From NCBI GenBank assembly GCA_963702935.1, contig OY969772.1:2976001-3040000 (forward strand): a stretch of 64,000 nucleotides of DNA, written 5' to 3'. Positions 45,663 through 54,713 of this stretch are shown piece after piece. Position 1 is the first letter of the stretch. The number at the start of each line of letters is the position of its first letter. The position numbers were made by a program, and so were the translations under genes. This stretch comes from DAOTWA01 sp963702935. Its GTDB lineage: Bacteria; Chloroflexota; Anaerolineae; Anaerolineales; Anaerolineaceae. The notes under the pieces were generated by a model. It was given only the letters and a program-made list of their open reading frames with translations. It did no database searches and was not told where the DNA came from.

Positions 45663-47195
45663 GTGAATTCTACCAATGAGCGCTGGATTCTCACTTCGAC
45701 CATCCTGGCTTCCAGCATGGCCTTTATCGATAGCACGGCTTTGAACGTGACCTTGCCGGCTTTACAGGTCAGCTTGAACGCCAGCGGCGCGCAGCTTCTC
45801 TGGATCCTCAACGCCTATCTATTGATGTTGGCCGCTTTGATCCTGGTGGGCGGCTCGCTGGGAGACCGCTGGGGCCGGAAAAAGGTGTTCATGGCCGGCA
45901 TCGCCTTGTTCGTGCTGGCTTCCCTGGCCTGTGGCGTCTCTCCCACCGCCCAATGGATCATCGCCATGCGCGTCGTGCAGGGCATCGGCGGGGCCTTGAT
46001 GATTCCCGGCAGTCTGGCGATCATCACAGCTTCTCTGCCTCCCGACCGCCAGGGGAAGGCCATCGGCACCTGGTCGGCCGTGACGACCCTGGTGACGGTG
46101 GTCGGCCCCGTGCTGGGCGGCTTCTTCGCGGACCACGGATTGTGGCGCGGCGTGTTCCTGATCAACTTCCCGCTGGGCGTCCTGGCCTTGATCATCCTTT
46201 TCTTCAAAGTGCCGGAGAGCCGCGACGAAGCCGTCACCGGGTCGATCGACTTTCCCGGCGCGCTGCTGGTGACCCTCGGCCTGGCCGGCCTGACTTATGG
46301 CTTCATCTCCGCCCCCGATTGGGGCTTCGGCGACGCGCGCGTTTACGGCGCGCTGCTGGTGGGCGCAGTTGCCCTGGCGGCTTTCGTCTACGTCCAGGCC
46401 AACCGGGAGCATCCCATGGTGCCTCTCGGCCTGTTCAGGTCGTCTACTTTCAGCGGCGCCAACCTCTTGACCCTGTTTCTGTATGGAGGCTTGAGCGCAG
46501 CCTCCTTTTTCCTGTCTTTGAACCTGATTCAGGTGCAGGGCTACACCAAGACGGAGGCCGGCACCGCACTGTTGCCCTTTGCCCTGCTGTTGACGCTCAT
46601 GTCGCGTTGGGCCGGCGGTTTGGTCGACCGCCGCGGCCCGCGCCTGCCGCTCATCCTCGGCCCCAGCCTGGTGGGGGTGGGCTTCTTGTGGATGGCGTTT
46701 GCCGGGATCACGCGCGGTCCTTCGGCGTATTGGACGGCCTTCCTGCCCGGCATCCTCTTGTTCGGGGTGGGCATGGGCTTTACCGTCGCTCCCTTGACCA
46801 CCTCGGTGATGGGCTCCGTGGCGACCCGTTATTCCGGGACGGCTTCGGGCATCAACAACGCGGTTTCCCGGACGGCGGGGGTGCTCGCCATCGCCATCGT
46901 CGGCTCTGTGGCCCTGTTCGTCTTTGCAGACGGCCTGGCGGCCCGCACGCAGAGCCTGGGCCTTTCCCCTCAGGCGCGCTCCTCGCTCCAGGCGCAGGCC
47001 CAGAACCTGGGCGGAGCCGTAGTCCCGCCTGAGGTGGCCCAGGCGGACGTGGCAGCGGTAGAGGCGTCCATCAAAGGCGCCTTCGCGGATACCTTCCACC
47101 TGGTCATGCTGATCTGCGCGGGGCTGGCCTGGTTCAGCGCCTTGATGGCCAGTCTTCTGATCGAGCCGCGCCTCGAGCGCAGGAGCGACATCTAG
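45663..47195 (+). CDS. DHA2 family MFS drug exporter (EmrB/QacA type)
   Basis: About 510 residues, 14 helices. 'SSMAFIDSTALNVTLPALQVSL' with the membrane Asp, 'NAYLLMLAALILVGGSLGDRWGRKKVFMAG' (motif A) and motif C ('AVTTLVTVVGPVLGGFFAD') are diagnostic of proton-driven drug exporters. The start is uncertain. GTG 45663 has no good RBS; a GGAGGA at about 45630 would suit a CTG near 45645, or TTG 45612 may be used. Confidence 0.9.
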   Translation: MNSTNERWILTSTILASSMAFIDSTALNVTLPALQVSLNASGAQLLWILNAYLLMLAALILVGGSLGDRWGRKKVFMAGIALFVLASLACGVSPTAQWIIAMRVVQGIGGALMIPGSLAIITASLPPDRQGKAIGTWSAVTTLVTVVGPVLGGFFADHGLWRGVFLINFPLGVLALIILFFKVPESRDEAVTGSIDFPGALLVTLGLAGLTYGFISAPDWGFGDARVYGALLVGAVALAAFVYVQANREHPMVPLGLFRSSTFSGANLLTLFLYGGLSAASFFLSLNLIQVQGYTKTEAGTALLPFALLLTLMSRWAGGLVDRRGPRLPLILGPSLVGVGFLWMAFAGITRGPSAYWTAFLPGILLFGVGMGFTVAPLTTSVMGSVATRYSGTASGINNAVSRTAGVLAIAIVGSVALFVFADGLAARTQSLGLSPQARSSLQAQAQNLGGAVVPPEVAQADVAAVEASIKGAFADTFHLVMLICAGLAWFSALMASLLIEPRLERRSDI

Positions 47196-47230
47196 CATCT
47201 GCCCTGTCGGGGTTTATAATGGAAGTAGGC

Positions 47231-47362
47231 GTTCGGAAACTCGGCTGAAAGCGCACCTATCAAGAGTGCGAAGCCGACCGCCGTCGGCTGGTTTTTAGTC
47301 CACGCAGGTGGACTTCGTGATTTTTGTAGCCGAGATTTCAATCTCCAGGGCAGTTACCGAAC
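47231..47362. repeat. MITE-like palindromic element, family B, copy 2
   Basis: 132 bp, reverse complement of 40601-40750 with an internal deletion of about 17 bp (the GCGGTTGAAACC segment is missing). Ends GTTCGGAAACT and GTTCGGTAACT. It fills the gap before the YwbE gene. Confidence 0.82.
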
Positions 47363-47420
47363 GCTCTCTGGAATTCTAAACCAACCCTGGAGTGATGATT
47401 CCGTGGAAGCGCAGCCATAA

Positions 47421-47615
47421 ATGACCCCACCTCCCAGGAGTGAAATTCGCCCGGGCCTGCGGGTGAAGATCGTCGAAAAGCACAACCAATCCACCGGGCT
47501 GCTGACCGAGGGGATCGTGGCGCGCATCCTGACCAAGAGTCCAACCCATCCGCACGGCATCAAGGTCATGCTGGTGAGCGGCAAAGTCGGGCGGGTGCAG
47601 TCTATCGTGGAATAG
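47421..47615 (+). CDS. YwbE family protein
   Basis: A 64-residue protein. 'RSEIRPGLRVKIVEKHNQSTGLLTEGIVARILTKSPTHPHGIKVMLVSGKVGRVQSIV' matches the whole YwbE (DUF2196) domain, a small beta-barrel protein of unknown role. ATG at 47421 is reasonable, though the RBS is weak. Confidence 0.88.
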   Translation: MTPPPRSEIRPGLRVKIVEKHNQSTGLLTEGIVARILTKSPTHPHGIKVMLVSGKVGRVQSIVE

Positions 47616-47638
47616 CCCTAATGATGCGCAAATAGCTT

Positions 47639-48076
47639 TTATCTGGAAATCAGGTAACCGCCGGCCAGCAGGAGCAGCACGCCCAGGATGCGTGCGGCGT
47701 TGATAGGATGTACGGCCGCGCCCAGCCAGCCGAAGTTGTCCACCACGATGCCCACCAGAAGCTCGCCGATGATGATGAGCGTGATCATCAGCGTGCTGCC
47801 CAGGCGGGGCAGGGTGATGCTCATGGTCTGATACAGGATCACGCCAAAGACGCCCGCGCCCAGCATGTACCAGGGCAGGCGATGCCAGTCGCCGATCTTC
47901 TCACCCCCACGGAAGAATAACAACACGCCCGAAAGCAACATCCCGCTCATGTGGACGATAAAGCTGCTGGCTGTGCCGCCCACGCGCTCGCCCATGGCCC
48001 CGGCAATGGGCGATTGGATGCCGACGGCAACCCCTCCGATCAGCCCGATCAAGATGATCCATACGATATCGTTCAT
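47639..48076 (-). CDS. YdcZ-like DMT family membrane protein (DUF606)
   Basis: A 145-residue, five-helix protein from ATG 48076 with GGAGGAG upstream. 'GLIGGVAVGIQSPIAGAMGERVGGTASSFIVHMSGMLLSG' and 'TLPRLGSTLMITLIIIGELLVGIVVDNFGWLGA' match the half-size YdcZ/EamA-like transporters, which dimerise. Substrate unknown. Confidence 0.85.
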   Translation of the reverse strand: MNDIVWIILIGLIGGVAVGIQSPIAGAMGERVGGTASSFIVHMSGMLLSGVLLFFRGGEKIGDWHRLPWYMLGAGVFGVILYQTMSITLPRLGSTLMITLIIIGELLVGIVVDNFGWLGAAVHPINAARILGVLLLLAGGYLISR

Positions 48077-48127
48077 TGACTCCTCCAGGCGCAGGTTCGT
48101 GGAATGATGCATAGCATAGCGGTTGCC

Positions 48128-48395
48128 TCAGCTCGACCCATGCAGGATCTCTTTTTCGGTTTGCTCGGTGTCTTTGAAGATCTGGCTCACCTCATCCTTC
48201 ATCTCCGGCGTGGCGCTGGGGGTGTAGGGGATGAACTTGACCAGGTCGCGGGCCTGCTGCATGATGGCCTTCACCTGGGCCACGTAGGAAAAATCGTAGC
48301 GCCCGGAGTTCGGCCGGCACGGGCAGGTCGCGGGCTTTTTGGATCAGGGCGCGGGCGCGAGTGATGCGCTCGGCGGCCGGGATTAGACGGGACAT
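48128..48395 (-). CDS. Small conserved-looking soluble protein (one frameshift)
   Basis: Removing one G near 48303 gives an 88-residue helical protein: 'MSRLIPAAERITRARALIQKARDLPVPAELR' followed by 'YDFSYVAQVKAIMQQARDLVKFIPYTPSATPEMKDEVSQIFKDTEQTEKEILHGSS'. The corrected frame has a natural composition and codon use. AGGAGC precedes the ATG. Family not recognised. The long open frame as printed is a shifted read of this gene. Confidence 0.7.
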
Positions 48396-48523
48396 AGTTG
48401 CTCCTTTCGGGGATATGGGGTAATTCTACCCCATTGGGGAAAGAAAGCAATACGCCAGAGCGGCGCTCGTGGTAAACTACAGGAAGTCCCGTGAAGCTCT
48501 GGCGAGCGGGTGAAGGGTCATTC

Positions 48524-50234
48524 ATGCCGCTGACGAAGAAGAACAGATATCTTTGGATGCCTAAAAAAGCCGGCCGCCGCGATGGGGATGCGTCGCAGTC
48601 GTACGCGCGCCTGTTGGAAGCCTCGGCCAGGCTCAATCGGGTCATGCGCCAGACGGATTCGCGCCGGCACGCCCTGGATACGCTCTTGGCGCAGAGCTTG
48701 CGGGCATTTTCGGCGGACGCCGCCGGCACTTACGAGGTGCGAGACGGGGTTTTAGTCTTTACCGCCGGGCGCGGCCTGTCTACCCTCCCGCCCTCCCGGC
48801 TGCCGGCGGATGCCCCCAGCGTCCTCAGCCAGGCGCTGCATTCGGAGGACGTGCTGTATTTCAAGGTGGCGGAGGAGGAGGCCCGCGATTGCGATTTCTG
48901 CGGGTTCCTCGCCCAACAAGGCATGCAGTCCCTGCTGGTTACCCCCTTGCGAACCGCCCAGGCAACCATTGGGGTGCTTTTCATCGCCCTGCGCCGGGAG
49001 ATCCCCTTTTCCAGGGGCCTCCGGCAGTTGTTGAATGCCTTTTCCGAGACCGGGGGCAGTACCCTGCACCGTTTCATAGTCATGAACCAGCTCGAGCTGA
49101 CCGTGGCCAACCGGGACCGCGAGCTGCAAGTGCTGTACGATCTCATGGCGATCACGGCCGAGACCTCAGAGATGGACACGCTGTTGCACCAATCCCTGGA
49201 CAGGATCTTGCTGGCGGTGGACTGCCCGGTTGGCGTGATTCACCTGGTGGACGCGGTGGACCACCGCTTGAAAGTGGCTGCCAGCGCGCAGTATTCCGAG
49301 CAATTCGAAAATTACCTGGAGCTGTCCGGCTTGTCCGGCCAGCTCTGGCACAAGGTGTATGCCGACCAGGCGCAGGTGCAGGTGCGTGATCTGCCGGATC
49401 GATCCTTCCCCGAGGTTCCCAACCTCGAGGGCCAATATTATACCTATCTGGGCGTCCCCATTTGCATTAAGGGCAAAGCGGTAGGCGTGCTGAGCCTGTT
49501 TGGGCGCCCCGACCTGCTCCTGGAGGCGGTTGGCCAATTGGCGAAATCCGCGGCGGACGAGCTGGGCCTGGCAGTGGAGAGCGGACGCCTGCGCAAGCGC
49601 GCCGAAGACGCCGTCATCCTGCACGAGCGCCAACGGCTGGCGCGTAACCTGCACGAATTCGGTCTCCCAGTCGCTTTACGCGCTGGTCATCTCGGCGGAC
49701 GTGAGCGAGAAGCTCCTGCGCATCAAGGATTTCCCCGGCCTGCGCGAGGAGCTAAAGGATATCGGCAAAGTCTCCCTGCAAGGGCTGAAAGAGATGCGCT
49801 TGATGCTGTATGAGTTCCGCCCGGCCTCCTTGGAGAGCGCCGGCCTGGTGGGGGCCCTGGAACAACGCTTGAGCACGGTCGAAAGCCGGGCGGGCATCGA
49901 CGTGTCCCTCAGCGCGGATAAGACCATCGATCTTTCTCCGCAAATGGAACAGGAGGTCTATCAGATCGCCATCGAGGCCCTCAACAATTCCCTCAAGCAT
50001 GCCGAAGCGACCGCCGTGGCCGTCGATCTTCACAAAGAAGGAAACATCCTTCAACTGGATATCCAGGATAATGGGCGTGGTTTCGACGCCTCGGCCAGCA
50101 GCGGCGGGGGAGGAATGGGGTTGAACGGTATGCGCGAGCGGGCCCGCATCCTGGGAGGGGAGCTGCTAATTTCTTCCACGCCGGGCAAGGGCAGCCTGAT
50201 CCGTTTTAAGGCTCCCTTCCCGAAAGCCTTGTAA
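48524..50234 (+). CDS. Cytoplasmic sensor histidine kinase, GAF-GAF-HisKA_3 (one frameshift)
   Basis: About 569 residues after removing one T near 49662. Two GAF-like sensory regions (roughly residues 30-180 and 205-355; the first holds 'CDFCGF') are followed by HisKA_3 with His in 'ERQRLARNLHESVSQSLYALVIS', and HATPase_c ('YQIAIEALNNSLKHAEA', 'IQDNGRGF', 'GLNGMRERARILGGEL'). No membrane helices, so it senses an internal signal. The response regulator follows 14 nt later. The start may also be GTG 48491. Confidence 0.88.
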
Positions 50235-50248
50235 CACGAAGGAGAGAC

Positions 50249-50932
50249 ATGCCGCGTAAATTGATTCGCGTTCTGGTGGTCGACGACCATCCCATCGTCC
50301 GGCGCGGGTTGTGCTCCGAGATCAACCTGGACCCCGATATGCAAGCGGTCGGCGAGGCTAAAAACGGCCTGGAAGCGGTAGAAATGGCGCGCCGCTTGCA
50401 GCCCGACGTGATCTTGATGGACGCCGTCATGCCCGTCAAGGATGGGATCGAGGCGACCGCGGAGATCCTGCGTGAAAATCCGCTGGCGAAGGTGCTGATC
50501 CTCACCAGCTTTACCGAGGACGAGCGTATGTTGGCGGCGGTCAAGGCGGGAGCCTTGGGGTACATCCTCAAGGATCGCCACCCGGAGGAAGTCCTCCAGG
50601 CCATCCGCGATACCTACGATGGCAAGCCCTACCTCAACCCCAGCATTGCCCGGCGCCTGCTGCGGGAGCTGCCCGGCCCGGGCGGCAGCCTGCCCGAGAA
50701 GATCCTGACCGCCCGCGAGATGCAGGTGCTGCATTGGGTCGCCCGCGGAGCGCCCAATAAGGAGATTGCCAGGTCGCTGGGCGTTCAGGAAGCCACCGTG
50801 CGCGCGCACGTGGGCAATATCCTGGGGAAGCTGAGCCTGGCCAACCGCTCTCAACTGGTCTTGTACGCGGTCAGGAAAGGACTGGTCAGCCAGGAGGAGA
50901 CCTCCGGCGCGGAGAATGAGCCGAGCGACTGA
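50249..50932 (+). CDS. NarL/FixJ-type response regulator
   Basis: A 227-residue regulator. The receiver domain has the acidic pair in 'VVDDHPIV', the phospho-Asp in 'VILMDAVMPVKDGIEA' and the Lys in 'YILKDRHPEEV'. The C-terminal LuxR-type HTH is 'LTAREMQVLHWVARGAPNKEIARSLGVQEATVRAHVGNILGKL'. RBS GGAGAG. Partner of the upstream kinase; target genes unknown. Confidence 0.95.
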   Translation: MPRKLIRVLVVDDHPIVRRGLCSEINLDPDMQAVGEAKNGLEAVEMARRLQPDVILMDAVMPVKDGIEATAEILRENPLAKVLILTSFTEDERMLAAVKAGALGYILKDRHPEEVLQAIRDTYDGKPYLNPSIARRLLRELPGPGGSLPEKILTAREMQVLHWVARGAPNKEIARSLGVQEATVRAHVGNILGKLSLANRSQLVLYAVRKGLVSQEETSGAENEPSD

Positions 50933-50962
50933 AGCTCCCCTTATCATCCCGGCCAGCCCCAT

Positions 50963-51171
50963 GTCATGCTGAACGTAGTGATCGCGCAGCATCCCCTTGG
51001 GGAAGCATCCCGTTGCTGTCATCGAAGCATACTCGCGTTGCCAGTCCTCCATCCTACTGAGCGTAGCGATTGCGCAGCATCCCCTCGGTGAAGCCTTCCC
51101 TTGCCATCCCATGTCATGCTGAACGTAGTGATCGCGCAGCATCCCCTTGGGGAAGCATCCCGTTGCCGTCC
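50963..51171. repeat. Family C repeats, three copies
   Basis: Two near-identical copies (50963-51022, 51113-51171) with GTCATGCTGAACGTAGTG, ATCGCGCAGCATCCCC and GGGGAAGCATCCCGTTGC, and a diverged one between (51049-51110). Same family as 40472-40589. Each can fold as GCTG...CAGC and CCCC/GGGG stems. Confidence 0.8.
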
Positions 51172-51179
51172 TGGAAACC

Positions 51180-51480
51180 CACCTGCCTTGTAACGAGAAT
51201 TCTTGCCCAACGCTCTGCGCACCCTTTGGGCGAGGGCACGCAGAGCGTCGTCACCCTTCCTTGCGGGCGAGTGAATGAAACGACCTGTAGCGCGCACTCC
51301 TAAGAAACTCAGGCATGTCATCACCCTACGGGCACGCAGAGCGCCAGGGCGTGGCGGTCTCAAGGCCGGCGCTGAGATTGCTTCGCACAGAACGCTCGCA
51401 ATGACACTTGCAATGACACTCCAGGATGGTTTCTTCCCGAAAGAAGAGCGCCGCGGCGCTGCGGGGTAACTCAGAAAGAC
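51180..51480. repeat. Repeat-rich non-coding stretch
   Basis: Holds TTCTTGCCCAACG and ACGCAGAGCGTCGTC, which recur inverted at about 59283-59330, plus several partial GCAATGACA strings. No convincing gene. An AT-rich stretch begins at about 51490. Confidence 0.5.
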
Positions 51481-51555
51481 AGGTAGCACCTCAGATTAAG
51501 TTAAACGTTTGTTTAGAATTTATTCATATTCGTTTAATCTTGCTTAAGCTTTTAT

Positions 51556-51573
51556 CGGGGGAATATTCACCCG
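51556..51573. promoter_or_regulatory. Operator-like palindrome upstream of the flavoprotein gene
   Basis: CGGGGGAATATTCACCCG is an 18-bp palindrome with one mismatched pair, 117 nt before the flavoprotein start, in an AT-rich promoter-like region. Confidence 0.45.
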
Positions 51574-51689
51574 AACCGCCATTGTAGATTGAGAAAAAAT
51601 TCACTATCATGAGATTATCTAGAAACCGGGAATATGGGTAAAAATCGAAGCTTTCTTTTGCTCCAAAACTTTACAGACAGGAGAATGCA

Positions 51690-53333
51690 ATGAACCAAGA
51701 GAATGAACCCAGGCTAATCTCACGTCGAACTTTCCTCAAGAAGACGGCTGCCATCAGCGCCGGTGCAGCAGCCATGACCACGCTGGCGGCCTGCGCCCCC
51801 AAAACGTCCGGGGCGGCCTCCAAGCTCCCTACCAAATGGGACAAAGAAGTGGATGTGCTGGTGGTTGGCTCCGGAACGGCGGCCATGGCGGCCATTGCCG
51901 CCAAGGACGCCGGCGCGGCTTCCGTGTTGATCATCGAGAAGGGCGCGGCCTTTGGCGGCACTTCGGCGCTATCGGGCGGCGGCATGTGGATCCCCAATAA
52001 CTATTTGATGCAGGCCCAGGGCATCGAGGATAACAAGGCCGACGCCTTAAAGTACATGAAGGCCGTCTCTGAAGGCCAGTCTACCGACGAGCTGATGAAT
52101 GCCTACCTCGATAACGGCCCTAAAATGATCGAATGGTTGCGCGACAAGCTCGGCTACGAATTTGCCCTGGGCAGCCCCATGTTCAACGATTATTACGAGC
52201 TGCCCGGTTTCCGTCCTTTCGGCCGCACGGTCTATTACGCCAAGGACGGCCAATCGATCGCCGGCGCGGGCGGCTGGAAGAACATCCGCGCCACCTGCGA
52301 CAAGCTGGGCATCGAAGTGCTGGTCAATACGGCCGCCAAGAAGCTCTACACGGATGACGCCGGCGAGATCGTGGGCGTGCTGGCCACCGGCCAGGATGGC
52401 AAAGATCTCAACATTCACGCCAAGAAGGGCGTCGTCCTGGGCACGGGCGGCTTCGACTTCGACGCCGACATGGCGGCCGGCTACCTGCGCGGGCCTATTC
52501 AAGGCAGCGTAGCGGTGCGCACCAATACCGGCGACGGGATGCACATGGGCATGGCCGTGGGCGCCGACTTGCGCAACCTGAATTCCTGCTGGGGGCTGCC
52601 CTTCTTCGTGCAGGATCCCAGCAAGCTGCAAGGCGTGGAAGACTGGCAAACCTACCGGGGAAAGCCCGGCGCGGTGGTGGTCAATAAATACGGCGAGCGC
52701 ATCGGAGACGAATCGGCGGCTTACCACGTGTTCAACCGTTCTTTCTGGGCCTGGGATTCCGGCAAGTTCGAATGGCGCAACATTCCCTCCTACTGGATCT
52801 GCGATTCCACTTTCCCGCAGTATTACCCCATGCCCGGCGCCAACTACCAGATGGGCGTCATCCCGGATTGGCTGACCAAAGCCGATACCCTCGAAGACCT
52901 GTGCAAGCAGTTGGGCATCGATGCGGACGGCTTCAACACCACCATTACCGCCTTCAACGAGAATGCCAAGAACGGCCTGGACCCGGCCTGGCACCGCGGC
53001 GAGTATAAATTCGACATAAACACCGCCGGCAACCTCTCTGGGAAGCGCACCGATCTCAAGAACAACTGCCTGGCTCCCCTGGAGCAGGGCCCCTTCTACG
53101 GCGCGACTTACGGCCCGGGAACCTGCGGCACCAACGGTGGGCTGCGCATCAACGGCAACGCCCAGGTGTTGGACGTGAGCGGGCAACCAATTCCCCGCCT
53201 GTATGCGGTGGGCAACACTTGCGGCTCTCCCATGGGAGCGGCTTACCCGGGCGGCGGCTCGACCGTAGGCGCGGGCTGCGTATTCGGGATGCTGGCCGGC
53301 CAGCACGCTGCCGGGCTGACTTCCCTGGCTTAA
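51690..53333 (+). CDS. Tat-exported FAD-dependent reductase (fumarate-reductase/FAD_binding_2 family)
   Basis: A 547-residue flavoprotein. The N-terminus has a twin-arginine signal 'SRRTFLKKTAAISAGAAAMTTLAAC'; the Cys could be lipidated, tethering it outside. The FAD site is 'VDVLVVGSGTAAMAAIAAKDAGAASVLIIEKGAAFGGTSALSGGGMWIP'. The C-terminal 'LYAVGNTCGSPMGAAYPGGGSTVGAGCVFGMLAGQHAA' closes the FAD fold. Relatives reduce fumarate, urocanate, cinnamates or steroids; the substrate here is unknown. Haem subunits are encoded by the next genes, so it is probably a quinol-linked outside reductase. Confidence 0.87.
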   Translation: MNQENEPRLISRRTFLKKTAAISAGAAAMTTLAACAPKTSGAASKLPTKWDKEVDVLVVGSGTAAMAAIAAKDAGAASVLIIEKGAAFGGTSALSGGGMWIPNNYLMQAQGIEDNKADALKYMKAVSEGQSTDELMNAYLDNGPKMIEWLRDKLGYEFALGSPMFNDYYELPGFRPFGRTVYYAKDGQSIAGAGGWKNIRATCDKLGIEVLVNTAAKKLYTDDAGEIVGVLATGQDGKDLNIHAKKGVVLGTGGFDFDADMAAGYLRGPIQGSVAVRTNTGDGMHMGMAVGADLRNLNSCWGLPFFVQDPSKLQGVEDWQTYRGKPGAVVVNKYGERIGDESAAYHVFNRSFWAWDSGKFEWRNIPSYWICDSTFPQYYPMPGANYQMGVIPDWLTKADTLEDLCKQLGIDADGFNTTITAFNENAKNGLDPAWHRGEYKFDINTAGNLSGKRTDLKNNCLAPLEQGPFYGATYGPGTCGTNGGLRINGNAQVLDVSGQPIPRLYAVGNTCGSPMGAAYPGGGSTVGAGCVFGMLAGQHAAGLTSLA

Positions 53334-53345
53334 CCCTTATCTTTT

Positions 53346-53385
53346 GCCGGGCCGAAGGTTCCCCTGCCTTCGGCCTGGCTTTAAT
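53346..53385 (+). terminator. Terminator-like hairpin between flavoprotein and cytochrome genes
   Basis: Arms GCCGGGCCGAAGG and CCTTCGGCCTGGC (one mismatch), 8-nt loop, then TTTAATTCTTA. It may lower expression of the cytochrome relative to the flavoprotein. Confidence 0.7.
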
Positions 53386-53467
53386 TCTTATCGTCGATCG
53401 ATGGGATGCCGAAAATCTTACCGGTGCCGGCCAGGCGAAGCGGCCGGGCGGTTAATAAAAGGTGCTC

Positions 53468-54140
53468 ATGTTTAAACGTAAAGCAAAAGTAAAGGACGAA
53501 ATCAAGGACGAGGCCCACACTCCCCAGCCGGCCGGCCCTAAAAAGCCCAACTGGCTGAAGATCAGCATCTACGCCAACGTGGCTGTGCTGGTCATCATCG
53601 TGATCGTGGCCGCCGGCGGAATCGTCATCCACCAGTCCGATACCAACCCCTCCTTCTGCGCCACCTGCCACCTGATGCAGGCCAACGTGACCTCTTACCT
53701 GACCAGCACAGAATCTGGATCACGTGCACGAGCAGGCCGGGGTGCAGTGCAAGGACTGCCACGATTATCCCCTCTCGGCCGAGATCAGCAGCGGATTCAA
53801 TTACATTATCGGGAACTACACCGTAGACGCGAACGGCGCTTTAGTGCAGCGCAAGTTCGACGACGCCATGTGCACCAAGTGCCACATCAGCGAGGAGCAC
53901 GTGGCCCAGTTGACGGACTTCCTGTATCGCAACCCGCACGCCAGCCACTTCGGCGACCTGCCCTGCAGCACCTGCCACGTCTCGCACGGCGAGCAGATCG
54001 ACTATTGCAGCCAGTGCCACGACAACGGCGGGCAGCGCATGGTGGGCCAGCCCATCACGCCGCGCGGAACCATCTCCGGCACGTCAGGCACGAGTAGCGA
54101 CGGCAGCAGCTCGGGGACGACGAGCGGCGGCGGCAGCTAG
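53468..54140 (+). CDS. Membrane-anchored pentahaem cytochrome c, NrfH/NapC-like (one frameshift)
   Basis: About 224 residues after removing one A near 53711. A cytoplasmic N-tail and one helix ('ISIYANVAVLVIIVIVAAGGIVI') are followed by five CxxCH haem sites: CATCH, CKDCH, CTKCH, CSTCH and CSQCH. The Ser/Gly/Thr-rich tail is low complexity. NapC/NrfH proteins take electrons from menaquinol and pass them to an outside enzyme; the upstream flavoprotein is the likely acceptor (inference from position). Confidence 0.88.
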
Positions 54141-54157
54141 GCGGCGCATCAGGCGCA

Positions 54158-54685
54158 TCAGGCCGCCTGGGCCGGGTCTCCGTCTTCTTCCAGCTCGATG
54201 CTTTCCTCGCAAAAGGCGGCCTGGGGCCGCAGCGCCGCGTAGTTGCGCCTGAAGCGCAGGCGCGCATCGAGGCGCGACAGCATCTGTTGTACCGGCCGCT
54301 CGTAGACTTTCCGGCAGATCTCGCGGGGATCCAGCCCCAGCTTCTGGCAGGCCTCCAGGGTGGGGCAGGGGTTGCGCCAGCGCACGGTGATGCGGCGCGG
54401 GTTGGCCTCCACCAATTCACCGTCTTGCGGAAGGGAGAGGCCCAGGTAATGCTCGTAGAACAGCCGGTAGCCGTCCAGCACGGGGTCGCCGCTCTGCGCG
54501 AGGGCCTCTGCGTGGCCGTCCAGCCAGGCGGCGCGTTTTTCGAGGACGCACTGCTCCAGGAGCGCGAGGGTCGCATCTAACCCGCCTTCGGCGGCCATAG
54601 AAAGGATCAGCTCGAACAGCCCGGTGGCATCCCCGTGGCTGTTTTGGTATTGGGCGCGGATGAGATCCAGGGCGTCGGGCTTCAT
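54158..54685 (-). CDS. Conserved-looking cytoplasmic protein of unknown function
   Basis: A 175-residue, mostly helical protein with no signal or membrane helix. Distinct parts are 'ANPRRITVRWRNPCPTLEACQKLGLDPREICRKVYERPVQQMLSRLDARLRFRRNY' and 'FCEESIELEEDGD'. It recalls the ATC-hydrolase-like small family in the 'NPCPTLEAC' part, which is only a weak resemblance. It lies between the two cytochrome genes, 28 nt from the second, so a redox-related accessory role is possible but unproven. Confidence 0.6.
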   Translation of the reverse strand: MKPDALDLIRAQYQNSHGDATGLFELILSMAAEGGLDATLALLEQCVLEKRAAWLDGHAEALAQSGDPVLDGYRLFYEHYLGLSLPQDGELVEANPRRITVRWRNPCPTLEACQKLGLDPREICRKVYERPVQQMLSRLDARLRFRRNYAALRPQAAFCEESIELEEDGDPAQAA

Positions 54686-54713
54686 CTCATTTGACCTTGC
54701 AATTCGATCAGTC

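Noticed and set aside
45819..47198. 459-residue minus-strand open frame across the DHA2 exporter
   Set aside because: Composition is a low-complexity mirror (Gln, Arg, His) of the exporter; typical GC-rich shadow.
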